From an uncultured Planctomycetaceae bacterium (lineage in GTDB: Bacteria; Planctomycetota; Planctomycetia; Pirellulales; Pirellulaceae): a stretch of DNA of 15,209 nt. This document shows positions 6,216 to 14,468 of this stretch, in pieces. The stretch is from assembly GCA_937967755.1 (NCBI GenBank), contig CALBTA010000270.1:1-15209 (forward strand), given 5' to 3'. Below the pieces are notes generated by a model, which was not told the DNA's origin, did no database searches, and was given only the letters and a program-made list of their open reading frames with translations. The position numbers and the translations under genes were made by a program. Every line of letters starts with the position of its first letter. Positions within the stretch are counted from its first letter, which is position 1.

Positions 6216-8270
6216 TTGACCACGCTGCGTAAGATCCTTGTCACTTCCGCCTTGCCGTATGCCAACGGCCCGATCCATATTGGGCATTTGGTCGAATATA
6301 TCCAGACCGATATTTGGGTCCGGTTTCAGAAGCTGCGCGGGCACCGCTGCATCTACCTCTGTGCCGACGACACCCACGGCACGGCGATTATGATCAGCGC
6401 GAAGAAACAAGGCGTCACCGAAGAAGAGTTCATCGCCGGCACGCACGAAGAACATCAGCGCGACTTCGCCGGGTTTGATATCGAATTCGACAATTACGGT
6501 AGTACCAACAGTGATGAGAACCGCCAGTTATGCGGCGAAATCTGGCAGAAGATTCGGGCGGCCGGGCTGGTGAAAGAGAAGGATATTGAGCAACTGTACG
6601 ACCCCGAGGCCGGCACGTTTCTGGCTGATCGGTTTGTGCGCGGCACATGCCCGTACTGCAAGAAGCCCGATCAAAACGGCGACCATTGCGAGAACCCGAA
6701 GTGCCTGAAAACGTTCGAGCCGAACGAACTGATCGACCCGGTCAGCACGATCAGCGGGGCGACGCCGGAGCTGCGCACCGCGAAGCACCTGTTCATTGAG
6801 TTGGAACAGCTTCACGGGTTTCTGAACGAGTGGACCAAGAGCGGGCCATTGCAAGACGAGGTGGCCAACTATCTGAACGGACACTTCTTGCACGAGCCGC
6901 TTCGCGACTGGGACATCAGCCGGCCGGCACCGTACTTCGGGTTCGAGATTCCCGACAGCCCTGGCAACTACTGGTACGTTTGGTTCGACGCCCCGATCGG
7001 CTACATCGCCAGCACAAAGCAATGGTGCGACCGTCACGGCGAAAATCTTGATGATTGGTGGCGTAGCGACGACGTCGAGATCCATCACTTCATCGGCAAA
7101 GACATCACCTATTTCCATACGCTGTTCTGGCCGGCGATGTTGAAGTCGGCTGGGCTTTCACTGCCGAAGAAGGTTCGCATCCACGGCTTTTTGACCGTCG
7201 GCGGAAAGAAGATGTCGAAGCGTGACGGCACGTTCGTCAAAGCCGAAACGTATTTGAACAACCTGGACCCGTCGGCGCTGCGTTATTACTACGCGGCGAA
7301 GCTGGGGCCGCGGTTGGATGATATCGATCTGAATTTGCAGGAATTCGTCGACAAGGTGAATTCCGATCTGGTCGGCAAGGTGGTGAACCTGGCAAGCCGC
7401 AGTGCGAAGTTCGTGCAGAGCGTCGGGCTATCGGAAACGTACCCCGACGACGGTGGATTGTTCGTGCAAGGTGCCGAAGCCGGCGATCTGATTTCGGATG
7501 CTTACGAGAATTGCGACTATGCCAGGGCCATGCGGTTGATCCTGGAATGTGCCGATCGGGCGAACACGTTCGTGGAAGATGCCGCGCCTTGGAATCTGCG
7601 CAAAGACGAGTCGAAGCAGCAGCAGTTGCAAGACGTCTGCACAGTCGCCCTCAACTCGTTCCGGCAAATAGTGATCTATCTTTCGCCTGTTCTGCCGCGC
7701 CTGGCGGATCAAACGGCCGAACTACTAAACGACCCGATCGGCCCCGGCGATTGGGACAAATCGAAGACGCCGCTGACCGGCACGCCGGTCGCGAAGTTCA
7801 AACATATGATGAAACGCGTGGAAATGAAGGATGTGGAAAAGATGATCGATGAAAGCAAAGCGGAAGCCGAAGCCAGTGAGCCTACCGCATCTTCGCAATA
7901 CAACGACAGCGACGAAGCGCTGAAAGCCGAACCGCTCGCAGACGAATGCACGATCGACGACTTCATGAAGGTCGATCTGCGCGTCGCGCGCGTGCTGACT
8001 GCCGAAGAGGTTCCCGAAGCGCGAAAGCTGATAAAGCTGACGCTCAGCCTCGGTGGCGATGTGCAAAAGACCGTCTTCGCTGGAATCAAGGCGGCGTACA
8101 AACCGGAAGATCTCGTCGGCCGGCTGGTCGTGATGGTCGCCAACCTGAAGCCGCGTCAGATGAAGTTCGGCCTGTCTGAAGGAATGGTCTGCGCCAGCGG
8201 CCCCGGCGGAGCGGATGTTTTCGTCCTCGGCGTTGACGAAGGGGCCGTCCCGGGGCAACGGGTGCATTGA
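6216..8270 (+). CDS. metG: Methionine--tRNA ligase with C-terminal tRNA-binding domain
   Basis: This enzyme charges tRNA-Met with methionine using ATP. Taking TTG at 6216 as start gives 684 residues, close to the 677 of E. coli MetG. HIGH is at 21-24. The zinc knuckle has C145-PYC148 and C158-ENPK-C163; the second pair is spaced C-x4-C instead of the common C-x2-C. KMSKR (332-336) is the class I KMSKS motif, followed by the helical anticodon-binding domain. Residues about 578-684 form an EMAP/Trbp111-like tRNA-binding domain ([28 protein letters not shown]). No ATG precedes [12 protein letters not shown] in frame; CTG at 6225 would begin exactly at RKILVTS and sits better from the GGAGG site. 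Divergent from the operon ending at 3975. Confidence 0.96.
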   Translation: MTTLRKILVTSALPYANGPIHIGHLVEYIQTDIWVRFQKLRGHRCIYLCADDTHGTAIMISAKKQGVTEEEFIAGTHEEHQRDFAGFDIEFDNYGSTNSDENRQLCGEIWQKIRAAGLVKEKDIEQLYDPEAGTFLADRFVRGTCPYCKKPDQNGDHCENPKCLKTFEPNELIDPVSTISGATPELRTAKHLFIELEQLHGFLNEWTKSGPLQDEVANYLNGHFLHEPLRDWDISRPAPYFGFEIPDSPGNYWYVWFDAPIGYIASTKQWCDRHGENLDDWWRSDDVEIHHFIGKDITYFHTLFWPAMLKSAGLSLPKKVRIHGFLTVGGKKMSKRDGTFVKAETYLNNLDPSALRYYYAAKLGPRLDDIDLNLQEFVDKVNSDLVGKVVNLASRSAKFVQSVGLSETYPDDGGLFVQGAEAGDLISDAYENCDYARAMRLILECADRANTFVEDAAPWNLRKDESKQQQLQDVCTVALNSFRQIVIYLSPVLPRLADQTAELLNDPIGPGDWDKSKTPLTGTPVAKFKHMMKRVEMKDVEKMIDESKAEAEASEPTASSQYNDSDEALKAEPLADECTIDDFMKVDLRVARVLTAEEVPEARKLIKLTLSLGGDVQKTVFAGIKAAYKPEDLVGRLVVMVANLKPRQMKFGLSEGMVCASGPGGADVFVLGVDEGAVPGQRVH

Positions 8271-8275
8271 GTTAA

Positions 8276-8304
8276 CTCGTTCCCACGCTCTGCGTGGGAA
8301 CGAG
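8276..8304. repeat. Perfect 13-bp-arm palindrome (REP-like)
   Basis: CTCGTTCCCACGC and GCGTGGGAACGAG flank a TCT loop. It starts 5 bases after metG and its right arm stops next to the ribosome binding site (AGAGGA, 8305-8310) of the aminotransferase. From memory, this same word occurs repeatedly in many environmental bacterial genomes, so it is likely a dispersed repeat. It may also terminate metG transcripts or mask the next ribosome binding site. Confidence 0.82.
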
Positions 8305-8318
8305 AGAGGAAAGCACTA

Positions 8319-9602
8319 ATGCTCAGTCAGCGCGCACAGTGGTCTGCCGGGCAACCAATTAGCGATCTGATGGCGCGGGCGCTCGCTGCGCCGCAGCTTA
8401 TTTCGTTGGCGGCCGGGTTTGTCGATCAACATACGCTGCCTGTCGACGAGACCCGGCAAGCGCTCGACGCGATCCTCGGCGATACGACCGACGCCCAAGC
8501 CGCGCTGCAATACGGAACGACCCACGGCTTTGCCCCGTTGCGAGACACCATCCGCCAGCGGCACTTGGAAGCTGACGGGGGCGATGACTCGCAGCCGGCG
8601 ATTGAACTCGATCAAGTCGTGCTGACCGCCGGCAGCAACCAACTGCTGCACATTGTTAGCGAGAGCCTGCTCGACCCGGGCGATATCGTGCTGTGCGCGT
8701 CGCCGACGTACTTTGTTTACCTCGGCACGCTGCAAAACCTGGGTGCCAGGGCGGTCGGCGTGGCGGTTGACCAGCAGGGCATCGTTCCCGAATCACTGGA
8801 CGAAACATTTCGGGGCCTGGAAGCCGACGGGCAACTGCCGCGGGTGAAGGCGATTTATGTTGTCACCTACTACGACAACCCCTGCGGCCTGACAGTTCCT
8901 GCCCAGCGCCGCGAGCAGATCGTGGAGATCGCCCAACGTTGGTCGCAGCGGCGCAACGAAATGATCGGCGGCGAAAACGGCGGGCCGATCTACGTCATCG
9001 CCGACGATGCCTATCGCCAGCTGCGGTACGCTGGAGACGATGTGGTGAGCATGCGGCGGTTCGACCCGACCGGCGAGACCGTCGTGCAAACGGGTACGTT
9101 TTCGAAGTGCTATTCACCGGGCGTGCGGGTCGGTTGGGGCATCCTGCCAAAGGCGCTGGTTGACCCGGTCCACAACCAGAAGGGGAACCTTGATTTCGGC
9201 TCGCCGAATTTCGCGCAGCACTTGATGCATCAGGTGCTGCGGCAAGGGCTACTCGAACCACACATCGAGCGGCTGCGTACCGGGTATCAAGCAAAGTTGA
9301 CGGCGATGCTGGATGCTTGCACAGAACATCTTTCCGGCATCCCGGGCGTGCATTGGATTGAGCCGCAGGGCGGGCTCTATGTGTGGCTGACGTTGCCTGA
9401 AGACGTGGATACCGGGCCGAAAGGGCGGCTGTTTGATCTGGCTTTGGACGAGGGAATGTTGTACGTTCCGGGGCAATTTTGCTACCCAGCCGAAGGCATG
9501 GGCGTGCGGCACAACACGATTCGCCTGAGCTTCGGCGTGCAGCCAGCCCCGCGGATCAACGAAGGAATCCAAAAGCTGGCCGGCGCGATTGCGCGATTGT
9601 AG
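8319..9602 (+). CDS. PLP-dependent class I/II aminotransferase
   Basis: This 427-residue fold-type I aminotransferase resembles the 2-aminoadipate/aromatic (LysN, MocR-like) group without a DNA-binding domain. Expected residues are visible: QYGTTHGFAPLRDTI near 67-81, the GSNQ turn for PLP phosphate, N187-PCG (variant of NPTG), D229-DAY232 contacting the PLP ring, K263 in GTFSKCYSPGVRVGW forming the Schiff base, and R in the C-terminal IRLSFG substrate-carboxylate motif. It likely transfers amino groups between an amino acid and 2-oxoglutarate; the exact substrate cannot be read. AGAGGA precedes the ATG at 8-base spacing. It follows metG after a palindrome, and its stop codon lies inside the next repeat. 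Confidence 0.9.
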   Translation: MLSQRAQWSAGQPISDLMARALAAPQLISLAAGFVDQHTLPVDETRQALDAILGDTTDAQAALQYGTTHGFAPLRDTIRQRHLEADGGDDSQPAIELDQVVLTAGSNQLLHIVSESLLDPGDIVLCASPTYFVYLGTLQNLGARAVGVAVDQQGIVPESLDETFRGLEADGQLPRVKAIYVVTYYDNPCGLTVPAQRREQIVEIAQRWSQRRNEMIGGENGGPIYVIADDAYRQLRYAGDDVVSMRRFDPTGETVVQTGTFSKCYSPGVRVGWGILPKALVDPVHNQKGNLDFGSPNFAQHLMHQVLRQGLLEPHIERLRTGYQAKLTAMLDACTEHLSGIPGVHWIEPQGGLYVWLTLPEDVDTGPKGRLFDLALDEGMLYVPGQFCYPAEGMGVRHNTIRLSFGVQPAPRINEGIQKLAGAIARL

Positions 9603-9628
9603 CAGGCACACTCCGTGTGCCGTCCGCC
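9599..9628 (+). repeat. REP-like hairpin, left copy of an inverted pair
   Basis: GTAGCAGGCACACTCCGTGT begins the copy. The core hairpin is GGCACAC-TCC-GTGTGCC (9605-9621), followed by GTCCGCC. The TAG stop of the aminotransferase (9600-9602) is inside the repeat. Confidence 0.78.
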
Positions 9629-9658
9629 GCAGTCGCATTCACATCCCCCAATATTGCA

Positions 9659-9684
9659 GGCGGCAGACGGAGTCTGCCTGCTAC
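9659..9684 (-). repeat. REP-like hairpin, right copy of an inverted pair
   Basis: The core is GGCAGAC-GGA-GTCTGCC (9662-9678), then TGCTAC. Read on the minus strand it is the left copy with C and G exchanged at one stem pair, so pairing is kept, and without a short TCC insert. The nine outer bases of the two copies, GTAGCAGGC and GCCTGCTAC, are complementary. It ends one base before the permease ATG, where a ribosome binding site would normally be. Confidence 0.78.
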
Positions 9685-9685
9685 T

Positions 9686-10846
9686 ATGCAACTCATCGAC
9701 CGCTATCTCCTGAAGAACTTTCTGCAAGCGCTGGCGATCTTCTTCGCCACGTTCTGTGGATTGTTCGTGGTGATCGATGCGTTCGGTAACTTGGAAGAGT
9801 TCATCAGCGAAGGCGAGCGGCAAGGCGGGTTGCTGCCGGTGTTGGCCCAGTACTACGGAGTGCGCAGCCTGGTGATTTTCGACCGAACTAGCGGCGTGCT
9901 GATGCTGGTGGCCGTGATGTTCACATTGACGTCGCTCGAGCGGCACAACGAACTGACCGCCCTGATGGCCGCCGGCATTTCCAAAGGCCGGCTGGCGAAG
10001 CCGCTGATCATCGGCGCAGTCGGAGTCAGCATCTTCGCACTGGCCAACCGCGAGGTCATCATCCCGCACTTTCGCCAGCAACTTAGCCGGAAGACCGAAG
10101 ACTTCCGCGGCGAGAAGGGCCAACCGGTTCAAGCCCAATACGACCATCGGACGAACGTTTACCTCAGCGGCCGCAGCGCATTCCTCAGCGAGCGCCGCAT
10201 CGAAAAGCCGCACTTCCGCATGCCCGCCGACCTGTCGCAATACGGCATGCAGTTGGTTGCGGATGATGCGGTGTACCACGATGAAAAGTCGCCGACGAAC
10301 GTGGCAGTTGGCGGCGCGATACCGCCGGCGGGTTATCTGCTGCGCAACGTTTCACAGCCCACGGACTTGAATGCCCGCACGTCGCTGACGCTCGATGGCA
10401 ATCCGGTCTTGCTGGTCCCCGGCGACACGCCGTGGCTTGAAAAGAATCAGGCGTTTTTGGTCAGCGACATTCCGATGGAACAAGTCGCCGGCGGCGGGGC
10501 ATGGCGTCGATTTTCCTCAACGCCTGAAATGGTTCAGGCGCTCCGCAGCCCCAGCACGGAATTCGGACCCGACGTGCGCGTCGCCGTCCACGCCCGGGTG
10601 GTCAGCCCGTTGATGGATATCACGCTGTTGTTCCTTGGTCTGCCGCTGGTCCTGACCCGAGAGAACCGCAACATCTTCGTCGCCATCGGCATGTGCCTGG
10701 GCGTTGTCGGGGCATTCTTCACGGTGGTGATGTTGTGCCAATGGTTGGGCAACAACTGCATCATTACCCCAGCCGCCGCCGCATGGGCACCGCTGGCCGT
10801 CTTCGTACCGGCCGCGTTGATTCTTTGCGAGCCGTTGCGCGAGTGA
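9686..10846 (+). CDS. LptF/LptG-family permease (YjgP/YjgQ)
   Basis: This 386-residue inner-membrane permease belongs to the family that, with the ATPase LptB, extracts lipopolysaccharide for transport to the outer membrane. The N terminus MQLIDRYLLKNFLQALAIFF is typical of the family. Membrane helices are visible near 12-33, 60-90 and 105-125. A large periplasmic beta-jellyroll-like region follows (about 130-300), then three C-terminal helices beginning near HARVVSPLMDITLLFLGLPL. LptF and LptG cannot be told apart by eye, and the partner gene is not in the window. ATG at 9686 begins the family-typical N terminus; there is no ribosome binding site, because a hairpin repeat abuts the start. 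A longer in-frame start inside the aminotransferase gene is rejected. Confidence 0.9.
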   Translation: MQLIDRYLLKNFLQALAIFFATFCGLFVVIDAFGNLEEFISEGERQGGLLPVLAQYYGVRSLVIFDRTSGVLMLVAVMFTLTSLERHNELTALMAAGISKGRLAKPLIIGAVGVSIFALANREVIIPHFRQQLSRKTEDFRGEKGQPVQAQYDHRTNVYLSGRSAFLSERRIEKPHFRMPADLSQYGMQLVADDAVYHDEKSPTNVAVGGAIPPAGYLLRNVSQPTDLNARTSLTLDGNPVLLVPGDTPWLEKNQAFLVSDIPMEQVAGGGAWRRFSSTPEMVQALRSPSTEFGPDVRVAVHARVVSPLMDITLLFLGLPLVLTRENRNIFVAIGMCLGVVGAFFTVVMLCQWLGNNCIITPAAAAWAPLAVFVPAALILCEPLRE

Positions 10847-10851
10847 TTGCC

Positions 10852-10893
10852 GTTGTTTGCTCCGCAAACAACTTCTTTGCGCGGAGCGAAAAG
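10852..10893 (+). repeat. REP-like hairpin doublet A
   Basis: GTTGTTTGC-TCC-GCAAACAAC (perfect 9-bp arms, 10852-10872) is followed two bases later by CTTTGCGC-GGA-GCGAAAAG (10875-10893, one mismatch). It begins 5 bases after the permease stop and is present again, inverted, at 11689-11731. It may also end permease transcripts. Confidence 0.82.
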
Positions 10894-11130
10894 CGACTAT
10901 GCAACACTGTCGTTTGCGCTGAGTTTACCGCTTGCAACGATTCTGACGGTTTAAGAATTTCGGAAATGCGGGTGATTTCGCTGATCGCGATTTGCCTTTG
11001 GGATTTCATTGCTGCGGATGCCGCGCCGCGTATTGCGATGATCGCAATCGTTGGTACAGTCAAGGAATGAATAGCCTAGATTCGTAAAGGCTTGTTCCAA
11101 CCGCCGCCGCCGACCACCGAAGAGCCTGGC
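10894..11130. other. Intergenic stretch before the 182-residue gene
   Basis: I see no supported gene, RNA or clear promoter here. There is a local repeat of GCGATGATCGCAA-like words near 10980-11050, and otherwise ordinary sequence of somewhat lower GC content than the flanking genes. Confidence 0.4.
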
Positions 11131-11679
11131 ATGGACGATGTTGACCAATTGATGTTGAACGCTCAACTGCGCGACGAGTTGGAGCCGTTTCTGGACGATT
11201 CGCTGGCGTGTCTGAACACGCGTCACCTTTCGACCTCGGGCGAGAACGAGTTCCTGGCGTCGATGTTGGCTTGGGAACGGGCGCCGGTCGTTCCGATCGG
11301 GCAATGGTTCGATCCGGAAGTTGTCTTGCCCCACCCCGATTCGCTTTCGCAGGACCAACTGCACCTGCAGATGTGGGAGACGATCCACCAGCTTTACGAA
11401 GCGGGTATCGTCCTGGAATTCACCGACCACCTGACCGACCGCCAGCTTTATACGATCATCTTCCGCGACATTCTGCCTTCGGCGGAGAAGAAGATCGAAC
11501 GGACGCGCAACAGCTATCTGCATTGGGATTGCGCGAACATCACCGACGACCCCGAAACCTGGCTGCGTTTTTATGCCAGCGAAAAGGAACGCCACGATTG
11601 GGCCGACGAAACCGGCGAAGCGCTGCCCGTCGCCGAAGACCCGCCCTTCCGCCGCAAGCTGCCCACGCGCCCGCTTTGA
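11131..11679 (+). CDS. Conserved hypothetical protein (unknown function)
   Basis: This 182-residue soluble acidic protein, rich in Glu, Asp, Leu and Trp, has no signal or membrane segment. I do not recognise a named domain. Visible blocks are LMLNAQLRDELEPFLDDS near the start, NEFLASMLAWERAPVVPI, DHLTDRQLYTIIFRDILPS and a KKIE/YLHWDC segment, with a Pro/Arg-rich tail. The regular composition and codon use like neighbouring genes indicate a real gene. ATG at 11131 has a modest GAAGAG site at 11119-11124; TTG at 11092 would add a Pro-rich stretch but has its only AAAGG one base away. The gene is bracketed by two inverted hairpin doublets, possibly a recombination unit or just a terminator pair. 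Confidence 0.72.
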   Translation: MDDVDQLMLNAQLRDELEPFLDDSLACLNTRHLSTSGENEFLASMLAWERAPVVPIGQWFDPEVVLPHPDSLSQDQLHLQMWETIHQLYEAGIVLEFTDHLTDRQLYTIIFRDILPSAEKKIERTRNSYLHWDCANITDDPETWLRFYASEKERHDWADETGEALPVAEDPPFRRKLPTRPL

Positions 11680-11688
11680 CCATCGTTG

Positions 11689-11731
11689 CTTTTCGCTCTG
11701 CGAACAGTTAGTTGTTCGCGGAGCGAACAAC
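11689..11731 (-). repeat. REP-like hairpin doublet B, inverted copy of doublet A
   Basis: CTTTTCGC-TCT-GCGAACAG (11689-11707, one mismatch) is followed three bases later by GTTGTTCGC-GGA-GCGAACAAC (perfect, 11711-11731). Reverse-complemented, it lines up with doublet A along its whole length. In the 9-bp stem a T-A pair has become C-G. It fills the gap between convergent genes and may terminate both. Confidence 0.82.
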
Positions 11732-11736
11732 GACAT

Positions 11737-12480
11737 TCAAACGCTGGCGTTCCAATCAGGGGTTACGCCATCGCCGACATGCCCTGCCAGCAATTCATGC
11801 GGGCGGAAGTTGGCTTTGTACTGCATCGATTGATTCCCGGCGACCCAGTAGCCCAGGTAATGATGCGCCCGACCACTCTGGCGGGCCGCTTCGATTTCCA
11901 TCAGCAAGGAATACGTGCCGGGGCTGGCCGGCCGCCACGATGGATCGTGAAAGAAGTAAACGCTCGATGAAGACGCGGGCATCAGATCAACCAGCGCGAC
12001 GCCGAGCAGCTTGCCCTCGCTGAAGAACAACATCTCATGGGCGAAGTCACAATCGCCGGAGACGAACGTCAGGTAGTACTCATCCTCGGTAATCGCTTCC
12101 CGCCGCCACCCGCGGCGGTGGTGCATATCAGCATGGTAGGCGTTGAACAGCGCGATGTGATCGCCGGTCACGCTGGCGGGTTGCGTTAGGATTGAAACAT
12201 CCGCGTTACGGCGTAAGGCCTTACGCTGGCTTTTCGAAGGACAAAACTGGTCCACCGCGATGCGCAAGCTGCGGCACTCTTGGCACCCCGGGCATTTCGG
12301 CCGAAAGATCGTGCTACCGAAGCGCCGCCAGCCGCGGGCCAACAGGTGTTCGAACTCCGCTGCCGCAACGCCATGCCTGAAGCGGTACTCCATCTGCGAG
12401 GTGCGGCCGGGCAGATAGGAACATGCTTCCGGCGGCAGCGTGAGGATGGGGAGTTCCTCGTTGGCGTGTAAGGATTCCAT
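11737..12480 (-). CDS. bpt: Aspartate/glutamate leucyltransferase (N-end rule)
   Basis: This 247-residue cytoplasmic enzyme transfers leucine from Leu-tRNA to proteins with N-terminal Asp or Glu, marking them for ClpS/ClpAP degradation. The N-terminal ATE domain shows C20-SYLPGR with the Cys, GWRRFGSTIFRP (50-61) and a C63-PGC66-QEC69 cluster, then SQRKALRRN. The C-terminal GNAT-like domain contains LLGVALVDLMPASSSSVYFFHDP and the YLGYW...MQYKANFRPHE block. Length is normal. ATG at 12480 is chosen because of GAGGAGAG seven bases upstream; a GTG at 12519 overlapping the WYL stop would add a purine-coded RREKGEGRGERP extension. It probably shares a transcript with the WYL gene 35 bases upstream and ends at hairpin doublet B. 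Confidence 0.92.
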   Translation of the reverse strand: MESLHANEELPILTLPPEACSYLPGRTSQMEYRFRHGVAAAEFEHLLARGWRRFGSTIFRPKCPGCQECRSLRIAVDQFCPSKSQRKALRRNADVSILTQPASVTGDHIALFNAYHADMHHRRGWRREAITEDEYYLTFVSGDCDFAHEMLFFSEGKLLGVALVDLMPASSSSVYFFHDPSWRPASPGTYSLLMEIEAARQSGRAHHYLGYWVAGNQSMQYKANFRPHELLAGHVGDGVTPDWNASV

Positions 12481-12515
12481 CGGTCTCTCTCCTCGCCCTT
12501 CGCCCTTCTCTCTTC

Positions 12516-13538
12516 TCACTTTCCATCATCATACCGCGCCGCCATCTCCTTCGCCGTGGCGGCAATGTGCCGGCGGCAATCGGCCGGCGAGAGCAACTCG
12601 GCGTCGCTTCCCAACGCTAAGACACGCGGGATGATATCAAGTTCATGGGCCGCTTTCACCGTGAGCACGATGCTGCCATCTTTGCGGTGATCGACCTTTT
12701 GTTCAGGGTGCCAAGGGTCCTCCAGCACAAACGGCGCGGCGTAAGCGCTAACGTGGATGCGGAAGTTCCGCGGCTTCCCGCTGGAAAAAATGCCCAGGCT
12801 TTGGCCGAAGTGGTTTTCTAAGTCAAATTCGTCATCCGGCTGGAAGTACGTGTCCAACGCTTCGGCCTTCTTGAACCGGTCGAGCTTGAAATTTCGGAAG
12901 CGATTTTCGGCGTCTTTCGCATCGCAAGCGGCGGCCACGATGTAGACGCTCGATTGGTAAACGACCACGCCGTAGGGTTCAATCTGCCGCGGCTGGGCTT
13001 CCTGTTGCCCCAGCCGCTGGTACTCAGCCGCTACCACGCGGTGCTGGTTGATTGCGCGATGGATGGTCTTGAGTATCCCTTCCTGTTTGCGGTAACTCTT
13101 CGCTGGGGCACCGCGCACCGCAACCACGTGGCGAAACTTTTCGTAGTGCTTGAGCACCGTATCGGGGATCTCATCGTGCAGTTTCGACCAGAAGCTTTCG
13201 ATGCCCAACCAGAACGGCGTGCCGGCCAAAGGCAACATCAGATCGCGCCCCAACGAGAGCGCGATCAACTCCGTCGCCGAAGCGGCAACTTTGTGCGTCC
13301 CGCGAAACATCGGCCCCAACTTCCAAACCTTGCCCCGCTGAATCTCTTCCACGCCAACATCAAAGCCTGCCGCTTGCAGCGCTTCCAAGTCACGCCGCAC
13401 ACTGCGCTCGTGCAAGGAACCCAGCCCCAGCTCTTCGACCAGTTCATCGCGCAACTCCTTCAAAGTGCGCCCGTAACGGTAACGCTCCAAAACTTGCAGC
13501 AACTTATGCTGACGAATAAGTTGTTCATTGCGGGCCAT
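12516..13538 (-). CDS. WYL-domain transcriptional regulator (HTH_11/DeoR-like)
   Basis: This is a 340-residue DNA-binding regulator of the PafC/YafY type. A winged-helix HTH at about 5-62 (LKELRDELVEE, then RSVRRDLEALQAAGFDV as recognition helix) is followed by a helical linker. The WYL domain lies at about 155-225 and the C-terminal WCX region at about 255-335 (HELDIIPRVLALGSDAELLSP). At the WYL motif the sequence is V198-Y-I-V: the Trp is replaced by Val, with Tyr kept. Such regulators often sense nucleic acids or nucleotides, but the signal here is unknown. A GGGGAG site stands 7 bases before ATG 13538. It is divergent from the membrane-protein gene at 13599 (60-base gap) and upstream of bpt. 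Confidence 0.88.
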   Translation of the reverse strand: MARNEQLIRQHKLLQVLERYRYGRTLKELRDELVEELGLGSLHERSVRRDLEALQAAGFDVGVEEIQRGKVWKLGPMFRGTHKVAASATELIALSLGRDLMLPLAGTPFWLGIESFWSKLHDEIPDTVLKHYEKFRHVVAVRGAPAKSYRKQEGILKTIHRAINQHRVVAAEYQRLGQQEAQPRQIEPYGVVVYQSSVYIVAAACDAKDAENRFRNFKLDRFKKAEALDTYFQPDDEFDLENHFGQSLGIFSSGKPRNFRIHVSAYAAPFVLEDPWHPEQKVDHRKDGSIVLTVKAAHELDIIPRVLALGSDAELLSPADCRRHIAATAKEMAARYDDGK

Positions 13539-13598
13539 CGCGACTCCCCGTCTTCATTTCGCTGAGTTCCAATGCTCGCGGACTAAGTCAGGACCACT

Positions 13599-14468
13599 AT
13601 GAACCGAGGCACGTTGAAACACTCAAACGCAACCGACGATGGTGATCGCTACTACCGCGAATCTGGAATTGTACCGGTTTTTGCCATCCCACTGATGCTC
13701 ATAGCGGCAATTGCTACTGCCCTGCTCACGTCACCGCTGATCGCACTCGCATCAACGTTTTGCGGGGGCTGTGCTGCCCTCGGCGTTGTTTTTGGGATCG
13801 GACTTTTGGTTCCCGCCTTCCACTCGATATTGATAGGCACGGTTATCAAAGGAGTTGCCAGGCTATGCTCTGTCCGGCGACGAAGCATGGTTACCGCCGT
13901 ATGGTTTGTGAGCGTGCTGATCGCCTTTTATTTATTTTTACATGCTCACGTCTGGTTCCATACCGGTGCCGGTCAAGACCGTTTTCTCGTACTCCTTCAA
14001 CCAACTAACCTAATCCAAGAGATGATCGATGGTCTTGCTCAACTGCCAACTGTTAGCGTCGTTGTAATTTTGGTGTTTTTGTTCATCTTCTTGTGTCTCT
14101 ACTTGCTTCCCCTGGTGATTGTCGAAAACGACGATTCTCATCCATATTGTGAAGAGTGCAACTGCTTCACGATTTGCCATCCGAAAGAAGTTGAATTCAA
14201 GTTCTTGACAACGCATGCGTTCGAAAACTGGGACTTCGCTGCTTTGAAGCAGTTCAGTCCACACGGAGCAACAACTCAGTTCTTTCGCGCAAAAATGTAC
14301 TTATGCCCGAAGTGCGAGGAGTCGTGCTACATCCGAGTTTGGCAAATTGATCGTTGGCCTGACATAGAGAAGGGTCCTAAAGATACCGATACTGTCAAGC
14401 TATCTGTTGATCTACTGAAGGTGCCCATCAAACTGAGGGCTACATTCGACGCATCAAATCCTAGTTGA
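13599..14468 (+). CDS. Membrane protein with four helices and a cytoplasmic zinc ribbon
   Basis: This 289-residue protein of unknown family has predicted membrane helices at about 25-45, 49-75, 98-118 and 150-175. A soluble tail follows with two Cys pairs, C184-EEC187 and C236-PKC239, spaced about 50 residues apart like a zinc ribbon, plus further Cys at 189, 193 and 243. With the tail after an even number of helices, N and C termini would both be on the cytoplasmic side. AGGA lies five bases before the ATG. The gene is visibly more AT-rich than its neighbours and uses rarer codons (TTA, ATA), hinting at transfer. Its last 8 bases overlap the convergent DUF932-like gene. Function cannot be assigned. 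Confidence 0.75.
   Translation: MNRGTLKHSNATDDGDRYYRESGIVPVFAIPLMLIAAIATALLTSPLIALASTFCGGCAALGVVFGIGLLVPAFHSILIGTVIKGVARLCSVRRRSMVTAVWFVSVLIAFYLFLHAHVWFHTGAGQDRFLVLLQPTNLIQEMIDGLAQLPTVSVVVILVFLFIFLCLYLLPLVIVENDDSHPYCEECNCFTICHPKEVEFKFLTTHAFENWDFAALKQFSPHGATTQFFRAKMYLCPKCEESCYIRVWQIDRWPDIEKGPKDTDTVKLSVDLLKVPIKLRATFDASNPS

Noticed and set aside
9482..10279. Minus-strand 265-codon frame under the permease gene
   Set aside because: The His/Gln-rich composition is the complement of membrane-helix codons, not a real protein.
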